A stretch of DNA of 64,000 bases from Nomia melanderi (lineage: Eukaryota; Arthropoda; Insecta; Hymenoptera; Halictidae), in contig NC_135001.1 of assembly GCF_051020985.1 (NCBI RefSeq), positions 13,571,896 through 13,635,895 of the forward strand, read 5' to 3'. Shown piece by piece: positions 24,401-35,322 of this stretch. A program made the translations under genes and the position numbers. Within the stretch, counting starts at the first letter, position 1. Every line of letters starts with the position of its first letter. A model generated the notes under the pieces. The model saw only the letters and a program-made list of their open reading frames with translations. It was not told where the DNA came from and searched no databases.

Positions 24401-27400
24401 ATTTCACCAGCGTCGTCCCCGGGTGCTGGCGGTGCGGTCGGCGAATTTGGCGATCTAAGAGGGGCGTGACTCGCGTAGAGGCTGAGCCCTTGATAGATCT
24501 CGAGCACGGTGTTTGAGTTTAGGTTCCTCTTGAGATACTCGACGGCGGAATGAGCCAATTCCGGGCACAGGTATTGGTGGGCTGCGTCGAGGGTGGCTCG
24601 AGCAGTGGTCACAGATTGGAAGTTTATCGGTTCACCCAGTAGATATCTGCGCAGAAAATCGGCCGGCTTCAGGTCAACGCGAAGGAAGACAGCCGACACT
24701 TCAATCTTTAACCGTACTTTCCAATTATTTCCAATGTAGTTTTAATTATTTTCATTTACATCAGTTAGGCAATTTTCAAATCTCATCCTCTTCGAAAGGG
24801 TTTCGATCATCGATTTCATCGATTTGTGAGAAAGTTAGAGGAAACGTGGCACAGATGCTATATAAATTGCTAACAATCCTTCTTCGCGTATATTCGATTT
24901 GATATTTAAATATTTTACATTTATATATAAATGTTTAGTCAGTGTATATTATTGTTTAATATTATTTTATTCAGTATTAGTATTGCATTGAATACCGTGT
25001 GAATAGTATTTCGATTACTTTCGTGACACTGTTTGTACCGATCCGTTTCGATTCCGTGCGTATCAGGAATTAGTCTTCCGTGCCTCGAATTTGCGGCATT
25101 TTTTCCTGGCAGATTGAGATCTAGATAATTCTCGTGTACAAGATACTATCAATAAGTAGGTGATTAGAAAAATAATCCAAAAGTATGCGACGATACCGGC
25201 TATTATAAGCGTGCACCAACACACCAGCGACATGTCAACGTACCTTGCAACTATTGCAGTGTTTCATTAATGTGTTCACAAAGATTTCCGAAAATCGAGG
25301 TTTCCTTCAAACGCCGTCGTTTTTTTTTAACTGCCCAACACCTTTTTTTAATGATTATTTTGACAACGACAAATTTATAATGTTTCAAAATAAAATGTTT
25401 AATAATTTTCTTTATAAACATTTCCTGGAAGCTTCAGCTTTTTACTGAACTTGTTATTTGAAAACTTTTACTTTAACTAACTTTTACTTTACTTTCCTTA
25501 ATAATTTGTGTACTAATACAAAGCGAATTTTATTGTACCAACTGTATTTTTTTGTTTTTCATTTTTATTTCAACATTTTATTTTACTGCTTCGTAATTTG
25601 ATTGTACACCAAGCATGTGATACTTCGTATGTTACCCCCTTCGTGATTTGAACATGCAATGGGGGTACAGTTTCTTACTACGACATCAACTGTTATTGTT
25701 AGACGACCTTCGTCTCCCCTTTGATCGTGTCTAGAACTACCCTGAGATCACCGGTATCAAAGGGAACCCTTAAAATTAACGCAACATATTCGTAGGAGCT
25801 GCGATAAAATATTCGAAGAATATTTTTTTATATTAGTGATCATTTTTAGATGAAAAGTTTTTGTATAATTTTTACGAATGCAACAGCTGCGACTTATATA
25901 ATAGTTGTTTCAAGAATATTAGTAAAGAATTGAAGGCTCTTTACAGTAATCGATAAACTAACTACGCAGTAACTATGTACCTAAATACTGAGGTTGTTAA
26001 AGAAATTTGATAATTGAAATAACTGTTTCATTCTACTGAACTAACTGTAATGACGTCATCAATATAATATGTATCACTGAGTGATCTATTTCAAAGAAAT
26101 ACATATCAAAGAAAAAATCAATCAATGTAAACGCGCCAGTTTGTTTACATATATCGCTCAATAAATTGGCGTCTTTACATTGATTGATTTTTTCTTTGAT
26201 ATGGATTTCAAAGAAATGGCGTCGTTCGGAGAACCCTTTACTCACCCTATCATATATTATATCACGTGTGCGTGTAATCTTCACAATTATTTCACCGTGG
26301 CAGAAACTGTTTATGTTGTCAACGCTAACAAGCTAAGTCAACGAATAAAACAGAAGCGTTTATCCTAAACGCTGTTATTATTAAATTATCCTGAACACAG
26401 GCGATCTACTGTCCACCAAAAATTGGCAAGTAATATGAAAAACGGTACTGTCCAACTACATACGTTCACGAAAATCAACAATATTACATAGTGTGCTATG
26501 TGAACGAGTCTAATTAACCAATCTCCCTTTACGAGCTCCACTCGCGCAATTGTCTCTGCCGTATAGCGGCCATTGCTTTCCCTGTTTTGCTCGCGGGCCA
26601 CGTAAAAAGCTCTTGTTAGTGAAAGCCCCACTTACAACGTGCCCGAGTAAAATCACTACTAAACATTCCACGAATTTATTGAAAAAGGTATCGATATCTT
26701 CATTTTACTGTTCCATGTGAAATCATCCCTTAAAAAAATCTCTATTCGAACACCCTGCATAATTAAATACTAACCAGTATCAGTAATGTTTATGAGAAAA
26801 ATAATGTATCTTAAGATTTTTCTTTTATTATATATTTGTATTACTGCGGATGTGGTAAAATGTACAACTGTATCGTTAAGTCGAATTAGGGCTGAATTGA
26901 AACTTAAAACGTCAAAACGATGTTAACTCCTTGGCTTACAATCTTTTTAGTAGCTATGTCAACGAAAGCTGTTTCACTGAGTAAACATAGAAAAATCTAT
27001 TTTATTATCAATTTATTAAATATATTACATAAAATAGAAAAATATATTTCCGTAGAATATAATAAAATATAATAAAAAAATATATTAATTTTCATTAAAA
27101 AAAGAACTTCGGCGATGCTCGCACTTATTCAATTCGGTTAGCAATTTTGACGCGAATCTGATTCCATATTACAAAGCAAGAGGTTCATATTAGAAGACAA
27201 GAGATTAAAACGAAAAGCTAATACTTTAAAAAAATGTTCAATCGTAATAAGGGATCAATGGTTAAAAAGGAAATGCATCGATGGATTAACGGGATCAATT
27301 GGCGGTTCGCCGTTTACCTGAACAAATAATCGAAGGCACGCTTCTCGACGTGCTGCAGCTGAAGTAATGGCGGAGGATCGCTCGGTGCAGGTGCAAACGG

Positions 27401-29224
27401 GCCGACGAGCATCGCGCGGAACCACTCCGACTTCTCGGCGAGTCGTTCTCTTTCTACGCAGTACCTCCATGTGTCACCAGGTAGACCGGCCTATATTTAT
27501 TCAGAGTCAAAGACACAAGTTTTCTTCTCATTTGTATTATGAGATGTCGCAGCCCGATGCAGGCTTCGGATAGCACAAGGAACGACTCCCATTGAAATTT
27601 TGCCTTCTTTTTACGGACGCGTTGTTTTCCAATTTTTCCTAATAGATAGTGACTCTCACGGCAATCGACGTGCTAACACCCTCAGACCTGATTTTCATAC
27701 AAAATTATCTGCACTTACAAGACTGTTATTCAATGTACTACCAGCAATGACGTATATTCTGAATAAAAAATGGTAATATACTACTTCCCTGATAGAAATA
27801 GGTTGTTCAAACATAGGGTGTATATACGGTGGCCTATCTCACAGTTTTAATATTTGATTAGACACTGAAAGTAGTAAAATAGTGTACATTATAATGTGCG
27901 TCAGGTCTGAAGGGGTTAAATTCCCGACAACCGGATAGTACTACTTACTCTAGGAGATCATTTGATGGCTAGGCTAATGACGACTGACAGATTTTCTGTT
28001 AGTTTCATTTGTTAATACTAGAACTATTGTGTACGCTTCAAAATGGCGAGTTTTAGTTTCCTTATTTTGCAATTATTCGATATATGCTCGAAATGATTTG
28101 GAAATTAAATAGTTCCACTTAAATACTATGACGAATGTCTGGAAAAATCGGAAAGAAGTCTACTGTTACAATCCTTAGAAGGACTATATATCAACCTTAT
28201 GAATGCTCGGTAGTCATAGTGTTAATTCCTGATGTTTTCGATCGATAATTTACTATTCGTCGGTATGGTTAACCAATCGAAACTATAAAACGCTAGACGT
28301 TAAGTCATTTTAAATGGGCTGTTCCCACAATTAAACCGCTATGTCTATCCCGAGTTCCTCCAAACTAAAAGGTCACAGGGGCAAAGAGACTCTTCTACCG
28401 AAGATGCTCATGTCAGTAGCTATAGAACAACGGTTGATGTTATTGGTCGAGTCGCGTGACGAAGAAAACAGGCCGAACAGAACGCGACAGAGTGAGATGT
28501 AACGAACATTGTTGTCGGATTTTGTTTCGCTGGCTTCTTATGTTTACGAAATCTCGTTAACACAGAGGCCCGAGTAAATACTGTTTCCTGGAAGGACCCA
28601 GGTGGGCCGTGCGGCCAAGTCCCCTTGCTCTTTTAGCTTGGAAATGGGCAAGAGGGTGGAAAACTTGATGTTTAGCGGGACGGCACAGGAGCAAGAGGGG
28701 TCTGCTACCAGGGATTTTGTTTACGGTTTTGATTGGATTCGTGTAACCGTATCGACGAATAACAAATTAGTATCGAAGACGAGACGAATAAAGATTAAAG
28801 CTAATCACTGGGATACGTATTCCATATTCCCGCCAGCAAGTTATGTCCTAATTCAAAGGTGTCTACATAACTTACTCTCTTTACGCTAGTCACTCGGAAA
28901 CAGCGTTCCCCACTATCTCTACTCCCTTTGCCTCTTTTCACTTTTAAGCCACAGGCCGGTTGGGATCATGCGAGTAACCAACTGTATATGAGCAGTTCTA
29001 TCTAGTGTTCCACACAGGCAGGTAAAAGTAGGTATGGAGAGGGTACATTTTCGTGAGGAGAGTGTCACTAGAGTGCTCGCGGGCACCAATTTAGACATCC
29101 TTATCCTAATTGTACAGTCCACTCTTCTGTTTTATCGTACCTCGAGCACCACCATGTTGCAGGCAGCGGATTCTGCGGTGTGCAGAGAGGTTTCCTCGGA
29201 CGTTAATAATGGTACTTGAGTCAT
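21447..29224 (-). CDS. BTB/POZ-BACK domain protein, BTBD1/2/3/6-like
   Basis: Proteins with a BTB plus BACK domain usually act as Cullin-3 adaptors; function here is inferred from domains. Proposed exons: 29224-29141, 27490-27318, 24646-24408, 23803-23409 and 21647-21447; all phases agree, giving 363 residues. Exon 1 ends NMVVLE and exon 2 gives CVERERLAEKSEWFRAML, the BTB dimer strand and helix; exon 3 continues RYLLGEPINFQS and AHQYLCPELA; exon 4 is the BACK part (LACRDTLKL, LFNALDRWAVSECKRHGV, VRYPLMSDKEF). A Pro-rich loop (SPNSPTAPPAP) separates BTB and BACK. Exon 1 is short and less certain. Exon 5 is uncertain because all three frames are open; if exon 4 is not spliced, the protein ends five codons on, at 23397. 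Exons are clearly GC-richer than the introns, which hold several transposons. No exact orthologue named. Confidence 0.72.
21648..23408. other. Last intron of the BTB gene
   Basis: Contains the dispersed inverted-repeat copy at 23120-23321. Other open frames at 21751-22620 (minus) are short and unrecognised. Confidence 0.5.
23120..23321 (-). repeat. Dispersed inverted-repeat family, copy 2
   Basis: About 200 bases with inverted ends: left AAAAAGTGTCCAAGGGCAAG then GGGACTC, right (reverse complement) AAAAAGGTCACAGGAGCAAG then GGGACTC. In reverse orientation the inside matches copy 1: ATGTTATTGGCCGAGTCGCG and TTCTTATGTTTACGAAATC. Confidence 0.8.
26096..26209. repeat. Long near-perfect hairpin in a BTB-gene intron
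   Basis: Left arm 26096-26141 and right arm 26163-26209 are reverse complements with about three mismatches. They share CATATCAAAGAAAAAATCAA then TCAATGTAAA and CGCCA, around a loop of about 21 bases. It lies in the 2.7-kb intron between BTB exons 2 and 3. It could be a fold-back transposon remnant or a transcribed hairpin. Confidence 0.9.
27677..27915. mobile_element. TTAA MITE, family B, copy in BTB-gene intron 1
   Basis: About 239 bases, left end CACCCTCAGACCTGATTTTC after a decayed CTAA, right end GTCTGAAGGGG followed by TTAA at 27916-27919. Clearly related along its length to 20792-21020. Confidence 0.82.
28016..28221. mobile_element. TTAA MITE, family A, copy in BTB-gene intron 1
   Basis: TTAA at 28012-28015 and 28222-28225 flank 206 bases. 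Left end TACTAGAACTATTGTGTACG then TCAAAATGGCGAG; right end CTCGGTAGTCATAGTG. Same family as 43281-43488. Confidence 0.8.
28345..28645 (+). repeat. Dispersed inverted-repeat family, copy 1
   Basis: Inverted ends CCAAACTAAAAGGTCACAGG then GGCAAAGAGACT at 28360 and, in reverse complement, CCAAGCTAAAAGAGCAAGGG then GACTTGG at about 28616-28642. The inside shares GTTATTGGTCGAGTCGCGTG and TTCTTATGTTTACGAAATCT with copy 2. No coding capacity. Confidence 0.8.
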
Positions 29225-31910
29225 GTCCTTTGGTAAACTTCGGTACAACGTTTTCTCCTTCGAAGAATGCCGCGCGATCAAAGGCACGATTATCGTTGTC
29301 GAGTAAATTCGGCTGCGTATACACACCCGAATCTTCCGCCGCAACTTTTCAGACTCGGGGCGAGCGCATCGCGGGTTGTCGCCTGCAACGGAACGGAAAA
29401 GGGAAAACGATTATTTTATTGAATTCCAATGGTAGCTTGTGGGAATTTGTGGTTGCGGTAATGACGTTACCGTGTGCGCTATAGATATATTTTGCAGGTA
29501 AATGAATGCAGCCCCAGCGTTGAATGTACTCATTAATTTCAGAAATCTCTGTAGAACTCAATGCTGTAGGGCAAATTCGTGCTAGGCAGCGCATTTTTCG
29601 TAAAAATGTAATAGCTTCTTTTAAAATTGATCATCATTTCCAAGTATTTAATGACATGAAAGATTTAAGATTTGTATAGTTACATATTCGGGTAATTTTC
29701 CTCTATATTTTACGACAAATTTTAACTGCCCATCGTTTTTAGTTTTCACGTATAATACTTGTTTCTTTTTTCAATTTTTTGAACAAAATAAATAGTATTT
29801 CCTTGACCCGTTAAGTTTCAATGAACTGATACAGGATCGATGTGTCGCAGCCATACACATACATATATTTACAAGGGAAAATGTAACACGCATATTTATT
29901 GTATCTTCCATGAGTCATATCCTCGAACGATAGTCACGTTGTGAAAGGCACGGATCAATGCGTTGAATTTTTATATTTACACGTTTTTATTGAGAAGCTT
30001 GTCGGTGTACTGCTGTGCAAATACCGAAAGTGCCTCGGTATCTAAATCATACAAAGGTTTGGCAACCTATACGATAGATATTATCTTTCTTCCTTTTTCG
30101 TTGGATATGGAATGTCATTAACATCGATCGCACTCCTTTTATCTACGTTGAAGATTAATCGACTATTTCTAGTTACCGATCACTGAACACAATGTGTATC
30201 CATGTGTTTACAAAATTCGCACAAGCGTAAAGAACGTAAAATACAAACAATAATATTTCATATTGTTGTTGGCATCATTATTTTTACAATAATATTTATA
30301 TTCGTATCGTTTGCTCCTTTTCTTTCCCCCCCTCTTCCTTCGCTCCATTTTCTCTTTGTTGCAACAATTTTTTATCGTAAAATAAAATTATTTGTTTCTT
30401 ATACGAATATTATCGATCAAATCGATTCGTTTTCATAAAATCTCAGAATAATATATTTCAAGAATTTCAGTTTACATAGAACAAAATCGAATTGAGCGGC
30501 ATGTCACGGCGAAGGTCGACGTAACATTGGAATACTGCATCGAACGGGATACTTTCCTTGATCTTGTTATGATAATGCAATGTAAAATAAGTACGTGAAA
30601 ACATTGTATAATATTTTCCTTTGATATATATCTCGGAGGAAATGTGCGTACTTACATAATTGTATTACTGTCAAAAAGTATACGTTGAAGAAATTATAGT
30701 TGTTGAAAAATGCTGCTTAATTTTTCCAGTAAAAAAAGGAACAGTTATTCAATGTAATTGTTTAAAATATCATTTGCAAAAGTAATATAAAGTAAAAATA
30801 AAAATAAAAAAGCTGCCTATATATTATGTTATTAGTGACCATCATAGAATTATTCTTGCGCAAAATTACTCTTATACTTGTACTCTACAAAACACTTCAT
30901 CTCACCGTCATTGTAAGCAACAGTCATTTTGACACGAGTCCCAGTCGTCTCAATCGCTTGCATATGTCATAAATAGTAAACAAACAACACCTGCTCCAAA
31001 TATCTACTCTTCCACAAAGAAAACGTCCAAATCGATCAACTACGATACAAAATCAACACCGAAGAATAAACAAGAATCATGTCAATGTTCACAAATCCAA
31101 CGTCGAAACACTGCACAATACAACAAACAGTCCAAAAACAGTGTTGGTTCGCCAAGAATCCTCCCAAAAATGAAACTTCTCATTTTCAAATTCGTCTCCT
31201 ACAGGTTCCAAAGCACATCATCATTTTCCAGTCACTATACATTAAAACTGCCACTTTTTACAATGAAAAGTTTCCTAGAACGATCCGCATTAGAATTCAC
31301 ATTAAAATGTCCATGTGTCAGAAATCGTCACTTCTCCTAACATTGACTCAAAAAGGAATTTTTCACGTTACATTGAAATGTAAAATTAGCATTGTATAAA
31401 AAACAATTCTCTGCTGTTGTCCCCGTAAATGTGTTTCGTCGTTTGACGTACAATTTCGATTATAAACAATTCCTGAATGAAACTGCGAGCGAATCCGATT
31501 GAGACGCAAGGAACGCGCCAACCCTTCCTGAACGAGCAGCCTAGCTCGACTGAGAGATCGATCGGACTCGTGGCGGTTGTCATGAATGAGTCAGTCCCGT
31601 GGGATTCACTTTGATTGCAAATGTGCGCGAGCGCAGTTTATCAACCGTTCCGGCGATTATTTATAAACAACGAGTAAAGGTCCCAGACCGAGACGTCAGG
31701 GAATGTTCGAGGACCATTGGACAGGACGTTATCGATACTACGAACCGTCCTCGAGATACGCGACAGGATGAGGTATATGGATACGGTTTGTTTTGTGATT
31801 TGTCCATAGGAAATGGGAAATAGCGATGCCTTATGAGGATATTTGGAGGATTTCTAATAATAAAATGTATCTTTCGCACCCCCATTGGCCACTTTCAGTG
31901 GCCACTTGAT
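29225..31910. other. Upstream of the BTB gene, no other gene seen
   Basis: The first few hundred bases (29225-29480) are GC-richer and probably include the BTB gene 5' UTR and promoter. The plus-strand frame at 29110-29484 is antisense to exon 1 and unlikely to be real. The stretch at 30960-31390 is unusually rich in A and C on the plus strand but has no recognised content. Confidence 0.5.
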
Positions 31911-31914
31911 TTAA

Positions 31915-32135
31915 CCAGTTAAATCTACCAGACGGGTCAGAATGTTCCATTTCTGATTTCTTCCTTTTGCAATTATGAAATAGATAACGGATGTTTCTTT
32001 GAGAAATTATTACAGAAATTGATTTAGTAATATGCAAACTGAATTGTAAACCAATTAAAGCCTCAATAGATGCATCATTGGAGATTCTATAGAGAAATTT
32101 CAAAAAATCAATTTAACTGCTCGGTAGTTTTAGTG
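31915..32135. mobile_element. TTAA MITE, family A, copy next to the LTR element
   Basis: TTAA at 31911-31914 and 32136-32139. Right end CTCGGTAGTTTTAGTG matches the family; the left end (TCTACCAGACGGG) is diverged. It ends about 80 bases before the 5' LTR. Confidence 0.65.
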
Positions 32136-32218
32136 TTAAAGTGTATACTGCACGGTAGTATAATACGGAGTACATAACACAAGATCTGAAATATTCTACA
32201 TTTCGCACGAGATTAGTT

Positions 32219-32288
32219 TGTGGCGATCGACACGCTGGACGACAGTTAGTGTGTGTAAATCTATAAGCGCAGCATTACGCGCCCCACA
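32219..32288 (+). repeat. 5' LTR, 70 bp
   Basis: Starts TGTGGCGATCGACACGCTGG and ends TTACGCGCCCCACA. Holds a TATA-like CTATAAG about 45 bases in. Differs from the 3' LTR at 2 positions near its start. Confidence 0.92.
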
Positions 32289-32289
32289 T

Positions 32290-32307
32290 TGGTGACCCCG
32301 ACGTGAT
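32290..32307 (+). other. Primer-binding site of the LTR element
   Basis: TGGTGACCCCGACGTGA starts two bases after the 5' LTR, the usual place for pairing with the 3' end of a host tRNA. The tRNA partner is not determined. Confidence 0.65.
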
Positions 32308-32356
32308 TATCGACATCGAAAAATCCACGAGTTATAGTATACCCGCAAGTGCACAA

Positions 32357-33187
32357 ATGCCAGAGGTCAACAGAATAACAGTACGGATCCAACCATTTTG
32401 GCCCGATGATCCAGAGATGTGGTTTGCACAAATCGAGAGCCAGTTCAGTGCGGCCGGTATCACAACCGAAGAAACGAAGTTTAGTTATGTGGTAGGCAGC
32501 ATGGAAGCAAAGTACGCGAGAGAGGTCCGCGACATAATAACAAACCCACCCGCTAGTGATCGGTACACAAAGCTGAAGACGGAGCTCATACGCCGTTTGA
32601 GCGCGTCACAAGCGCAGAAAACCCGTCAGCTGCTCGAGCGGGAAGATATAGGCGACAGAAAACCATCACAATTTCTCCGCCACCTACTCACTCTCGCCGG
32701 CCCTGCGGTACCGGACGACTTGCTGCGATCCTTGTGGCTCAGCCGTTTGCCGGTGCATGTTCAAGCGATTCTAGCAACCCAGACGGGTACGGAATTGAAC
32801 GGGGTTGCAGAACTAGTCGACTCCATCGTTGAGGCCAACCCACGGTCGCGCCCGAGCGAAACCTATACCATATCCGACCATTTGGAAACCATGATGCAAC
32901 ACTTATCACCCAGCATGGCAGCAATGACGACAAGTATCACTACCATGACGTCGAACCTACGACAAGAAGTCGCAGCCATCGGCCAAGCAAACACGCGATA
33001 CCCGCGACGCGGACGCCCTTTTCCCGCGAGTCGACGGCGGTTTCGAAGTAAGGGTCGAGACGCTGGCCGTAAATGTATGTGTTGGTACCACGAAGAATTT
33101 GGTTCAAACGCTCATAAGTGCAATTCCCGTGCAATTTTGATTCGGGAAACGCACCGAGCCGTCAGTAAACAGTACGGCGACGACTGA
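32357..33187 (+). CDS. Gag-like protein of the LTR element
   Basis: Open frame of 276 residues from the first ATG (MPEVNR), in frame with an open stretch that starts 54 bases upstream. It begins with the gypsy Gag pattern FWPDDPEMWFAQIESQF, has a central helical region (LLTLAGPAVPDDLLRSLWL), a basic stretch (RYPRRGRPFPASRRRF) and a zinc-knuckle-like CMCWYHEEFGSNAHKC near the end. It would form the particle shell and bind the element RNA. No internal stop, so Gag may still be translatable. Confidence 0.85.
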   Translation: MPEVNRITVRIQPFWPDDPEMWFAQIESQFSAAGITTEETKFSYVVGSMEAKYAREVRDIITNPPASDRYTKLKTELIRRLSASQAQKTRQLLEREDIGDRKPSQFLRHLLTLAGPAVPDDLLRSLWLSRLPVHVQAILATQTGTELNGVAELVDSIVEANPRSRPSETYTISDHLETMMQHLSPSMAAMTTSITTMTSNLRQEVAAIGQANTRYPRRGRPFPASRRRFRSKGRDAGRKCMCWYHEEFGSNAHKCNSRAILIRETHRAVSKQYGDD

Positions 33188-33189
33188 CG

Positions 33190-33950
33190 GTCAGGCGAAT
33201 TGCTGTCTCTTTATACCAGATCGAGTGACATAAAAAGAATACTTGATAGACACCGAGTCGGACCTGTGCGTATATCCCTCAAGTTTCGTGCGAGACCGAC
33301 AGCCGAAGTCAACGTATATGATGTATGCCGCGAACGGCTCACCGATCGAAACATACGGACAAATTTTCCTATCTCTCGATTTCGGTTTAAGACGTGAGTT
33401 TGCGTGGAGATTCATAGTGGCGAACGTTGACAAACCCATAGTAGGCGCGGATTTCCTCGGACATTTCAGTCTATTAGTCGATATCAAAAACCGGCGATTA
33501 ATCGACAATACCACGTCGCTGCAGACGACAGTGCGTGATGAATCAAAATATCATCGACTACTATTCGAGTTTCCTGACATCAAGCGGCCATCCGGTGCCC
33601 GTAACGAGACGAAGCATGAAGTCAGACACCACATCAGAACAACGACTGGACCTCCTGTATATCGCAGACCACGGAGATTGGCACCAGATCGACTGCGAGT
33701 GGCTAAAGAGGAATTCAAGTTTCTCATGAAGGAGGGAATCATACGACCATCGGAGAGCGCATGGGCTTCCGCGCTGCACATGGTACTGAAAAAGACCGAC
33801 GGATTACGCCCCTGCGGTGACTACCGTTCCCTCAATGCGAGAACAACCCCCGATCGTTACCCGTTACCTCACATGGAGGATCTTGCGCATTCATTAAATG
33901 GTAAGCGCATCTTTTCGACAATAGACTTAAAAAAAAATTTATTTCCCTCC
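33190..33950 (+). pseudogene. Pol remnant: protease and N-terminal reverse transcriptase
   Basis: Frame from about 33237 shows an aspartic protease whose active-site triad reads DTE instead of D-T-G/S, preceded by an in-frame stop near 33228. It ends in the GADFLGHF type motif. The reverse transcriptase fingers follow (MKEGIIRPSESAWASALHMV, CGDYRSLNART, YPLPHMEDL) up to FSTIDL, the first catalytic Asp. The frame then breaks at about 33935, where the palm (YxDD box), thumb and RNase H are missing. Not functional. Confidence 0.85.
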
Positions 33951-35140
33951 AGCGGTAGCAAACCTATACTGCGACGTCTCAGGCGGTACGATTCGACCGT
34001 TTATCACAAAAGAATTCCGTCGTCCAGTCTTCAAATTAATACACGACTTAGCGCACCCCGGAATCAGAGCGACGCGTAGATTAATAACACAGCGTTACGT
34101 ATGGTCGAGCATCAACAAAGATACAAACAATTGGTCGCGTAGCTGTATACCTTGTCAGCGCTTCAAGATAACGCGTCACGTAACAATGCGTACCGTAACT
34201 CGGTACATTTAAGAATCCGGATTCTAGATTTGAACATGTACATATAGATTTAATCGGCCCTTTACCGTCTAGCAACGGGTGTAAATACTGTCTCACATGC
34301 ATAGACAGATGTACACGTTGGTCCGAAGCGATACCGATCGAAGATATTACCGCAGAAACGGTTGCTCCAGCATTTTTCGCAGAGTGGATAGCACGATTTG
34401 GCGTACCCGCACGAATTACTACGGATCAAGGTCGACAATTCGAGTCTTGCCTGTTTCAAGAATTAACACGCTTAACAGGTACAACTCATTTACGCACGAC
34501 CGCTGTTCATCCGGCATCCAACGGTCTTATTGAAAGATTCCACCGACAGTTGAAAGCTGCTATAAAGTGCCATCAAAACGAAAGATGGACTGAGATATTA
34601 CCAGCTATTTTACTTGGCATTCGAACCGTTTACAAGGCAGATATTAAAGCAACACCCGCGGAATTAGTTTACGGTTTAAATCTCAGATTACCGGGTGAAT
34701 TTTTCATAACTCATAATAATAACGATACCACTGACTTCGTCATACAACTACGTAAAATATTTCGGACATTAAAACCAACCCCAGCTTCGCGACACGGTAC
34801 AAAATCGACCTTTATTTTTCCAGAATTAAAAACAACATCTCACGTATTTTTACGCAATGACACTGTGCGAGGACCGCTCCAACAACCATATGACGGACCG
34901 TTTAAAGTGCGCGAGCGTAACGATAAGACATTTACTTTAAGAATTAATGGTAAGGACAAGAAAATTTCTATCGACAGACTTAAACCAGCGCATTTGTTAG
35001 GAAGCGAAGAAGAAACAGATGCGGATCAAAATGTACAGCGTGAAAAGAATAGTGCGAGTGAAGTTCCTCTATCCAAAAGACAAACAATTAAAACTCGATC
35101 CGGTAGAACAGTTAGATTCACGGAACGATACCAAGCCTAA
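33950..35140 (+). pseudogene. Pol remnant: integrase
   Basis: After the deletion, sequence resumes in the H2C2 zinc region (HPGIRATRR, then CIPCQRF; about 34045-34160). A frame break follows near 34195-34215. The integrase core is then open to the stop at 35140: first Asp in HIDLIGPLP, second in TTDQGRQF, and the Glu in SNGLIERFHRQLK. The C-terminal part carries PYDGPFKV and RLKPAH, typical of gypsy integrase tails. The DDE residues are kept, but the protein is split from any start and lacks reverse transcriptase. Confidence 0.85.
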
Positions 35141-35248
35141 AACCAAACGAATTTATCCCACTAATTATAAGCATTCTACGAAATTATAATCTTAGTTTTT
35201 AAATAGCTATAAGTTTCCATTGTATCGTTTACACTGGCAGGGGGGTGA

Positions 35249-35318
35249 TGTGGCGGTTGACACGCTGGACGACAGTTAGTGTGTGTAAATCTATAAGCGC
35301 AGCATTACGCGCCCCACA
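35249..35318 (+). repeat. 3' LTR, 70 bp
   Basis: Starts TGTGGCGGTTGACACGCTGG; the remaining bases match the 5' LTR. Preceded by the polypurine tract at 35237-35246 and followed by AGTT. Confidence 0.92.
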
Positions 35319-35322
35319 AGTT

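Larger units (their letters stand above)
32219..35318 (+). mobile_element. Gypsy-type LTR retrotransposon, 3.1 kb, internally deleted
   Basis: Complete outer structure: target duplication AGTT at 32215-32218 and 35319-35322; two 70-base LTRs starting TGTGG and ending CCACA; a primer-binding site right after the 5' LTR (TTGGTGACCCCGACGTGA); and a polypurine tract GGCAGGGGGG ending just before the 3' LTR. Inside are gag, a broken protease-reverse transcriptase part and an integrase part in gypsy order. The middle of pol (most of reverse transcriptase and all RNase H) is gone, so this copy cannot move by itself. Its GC content is higher than the flanks. The LTRs differ at 2 of 70 sites, so insertion is fairly recent. 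Confidence 0.93.

Noticed and set aside
26503..26640. Fourth copy of the dispersed inverted-repeat family
   Set aside because: Some words are shared with copy 1 in reverse, but the end signature is missing and the match is too patchy.
29110..29484. 124-residue plus-strand frame
   Set aside because: It is antisense to the BTB-gene first exon and its upstream region, with no recognisable protein content.
32303..32356. Gag start at 32303
   Set aside because: The codon there is GTG and overlaps the primer-binding site; the first ATG in frame is at 32357.
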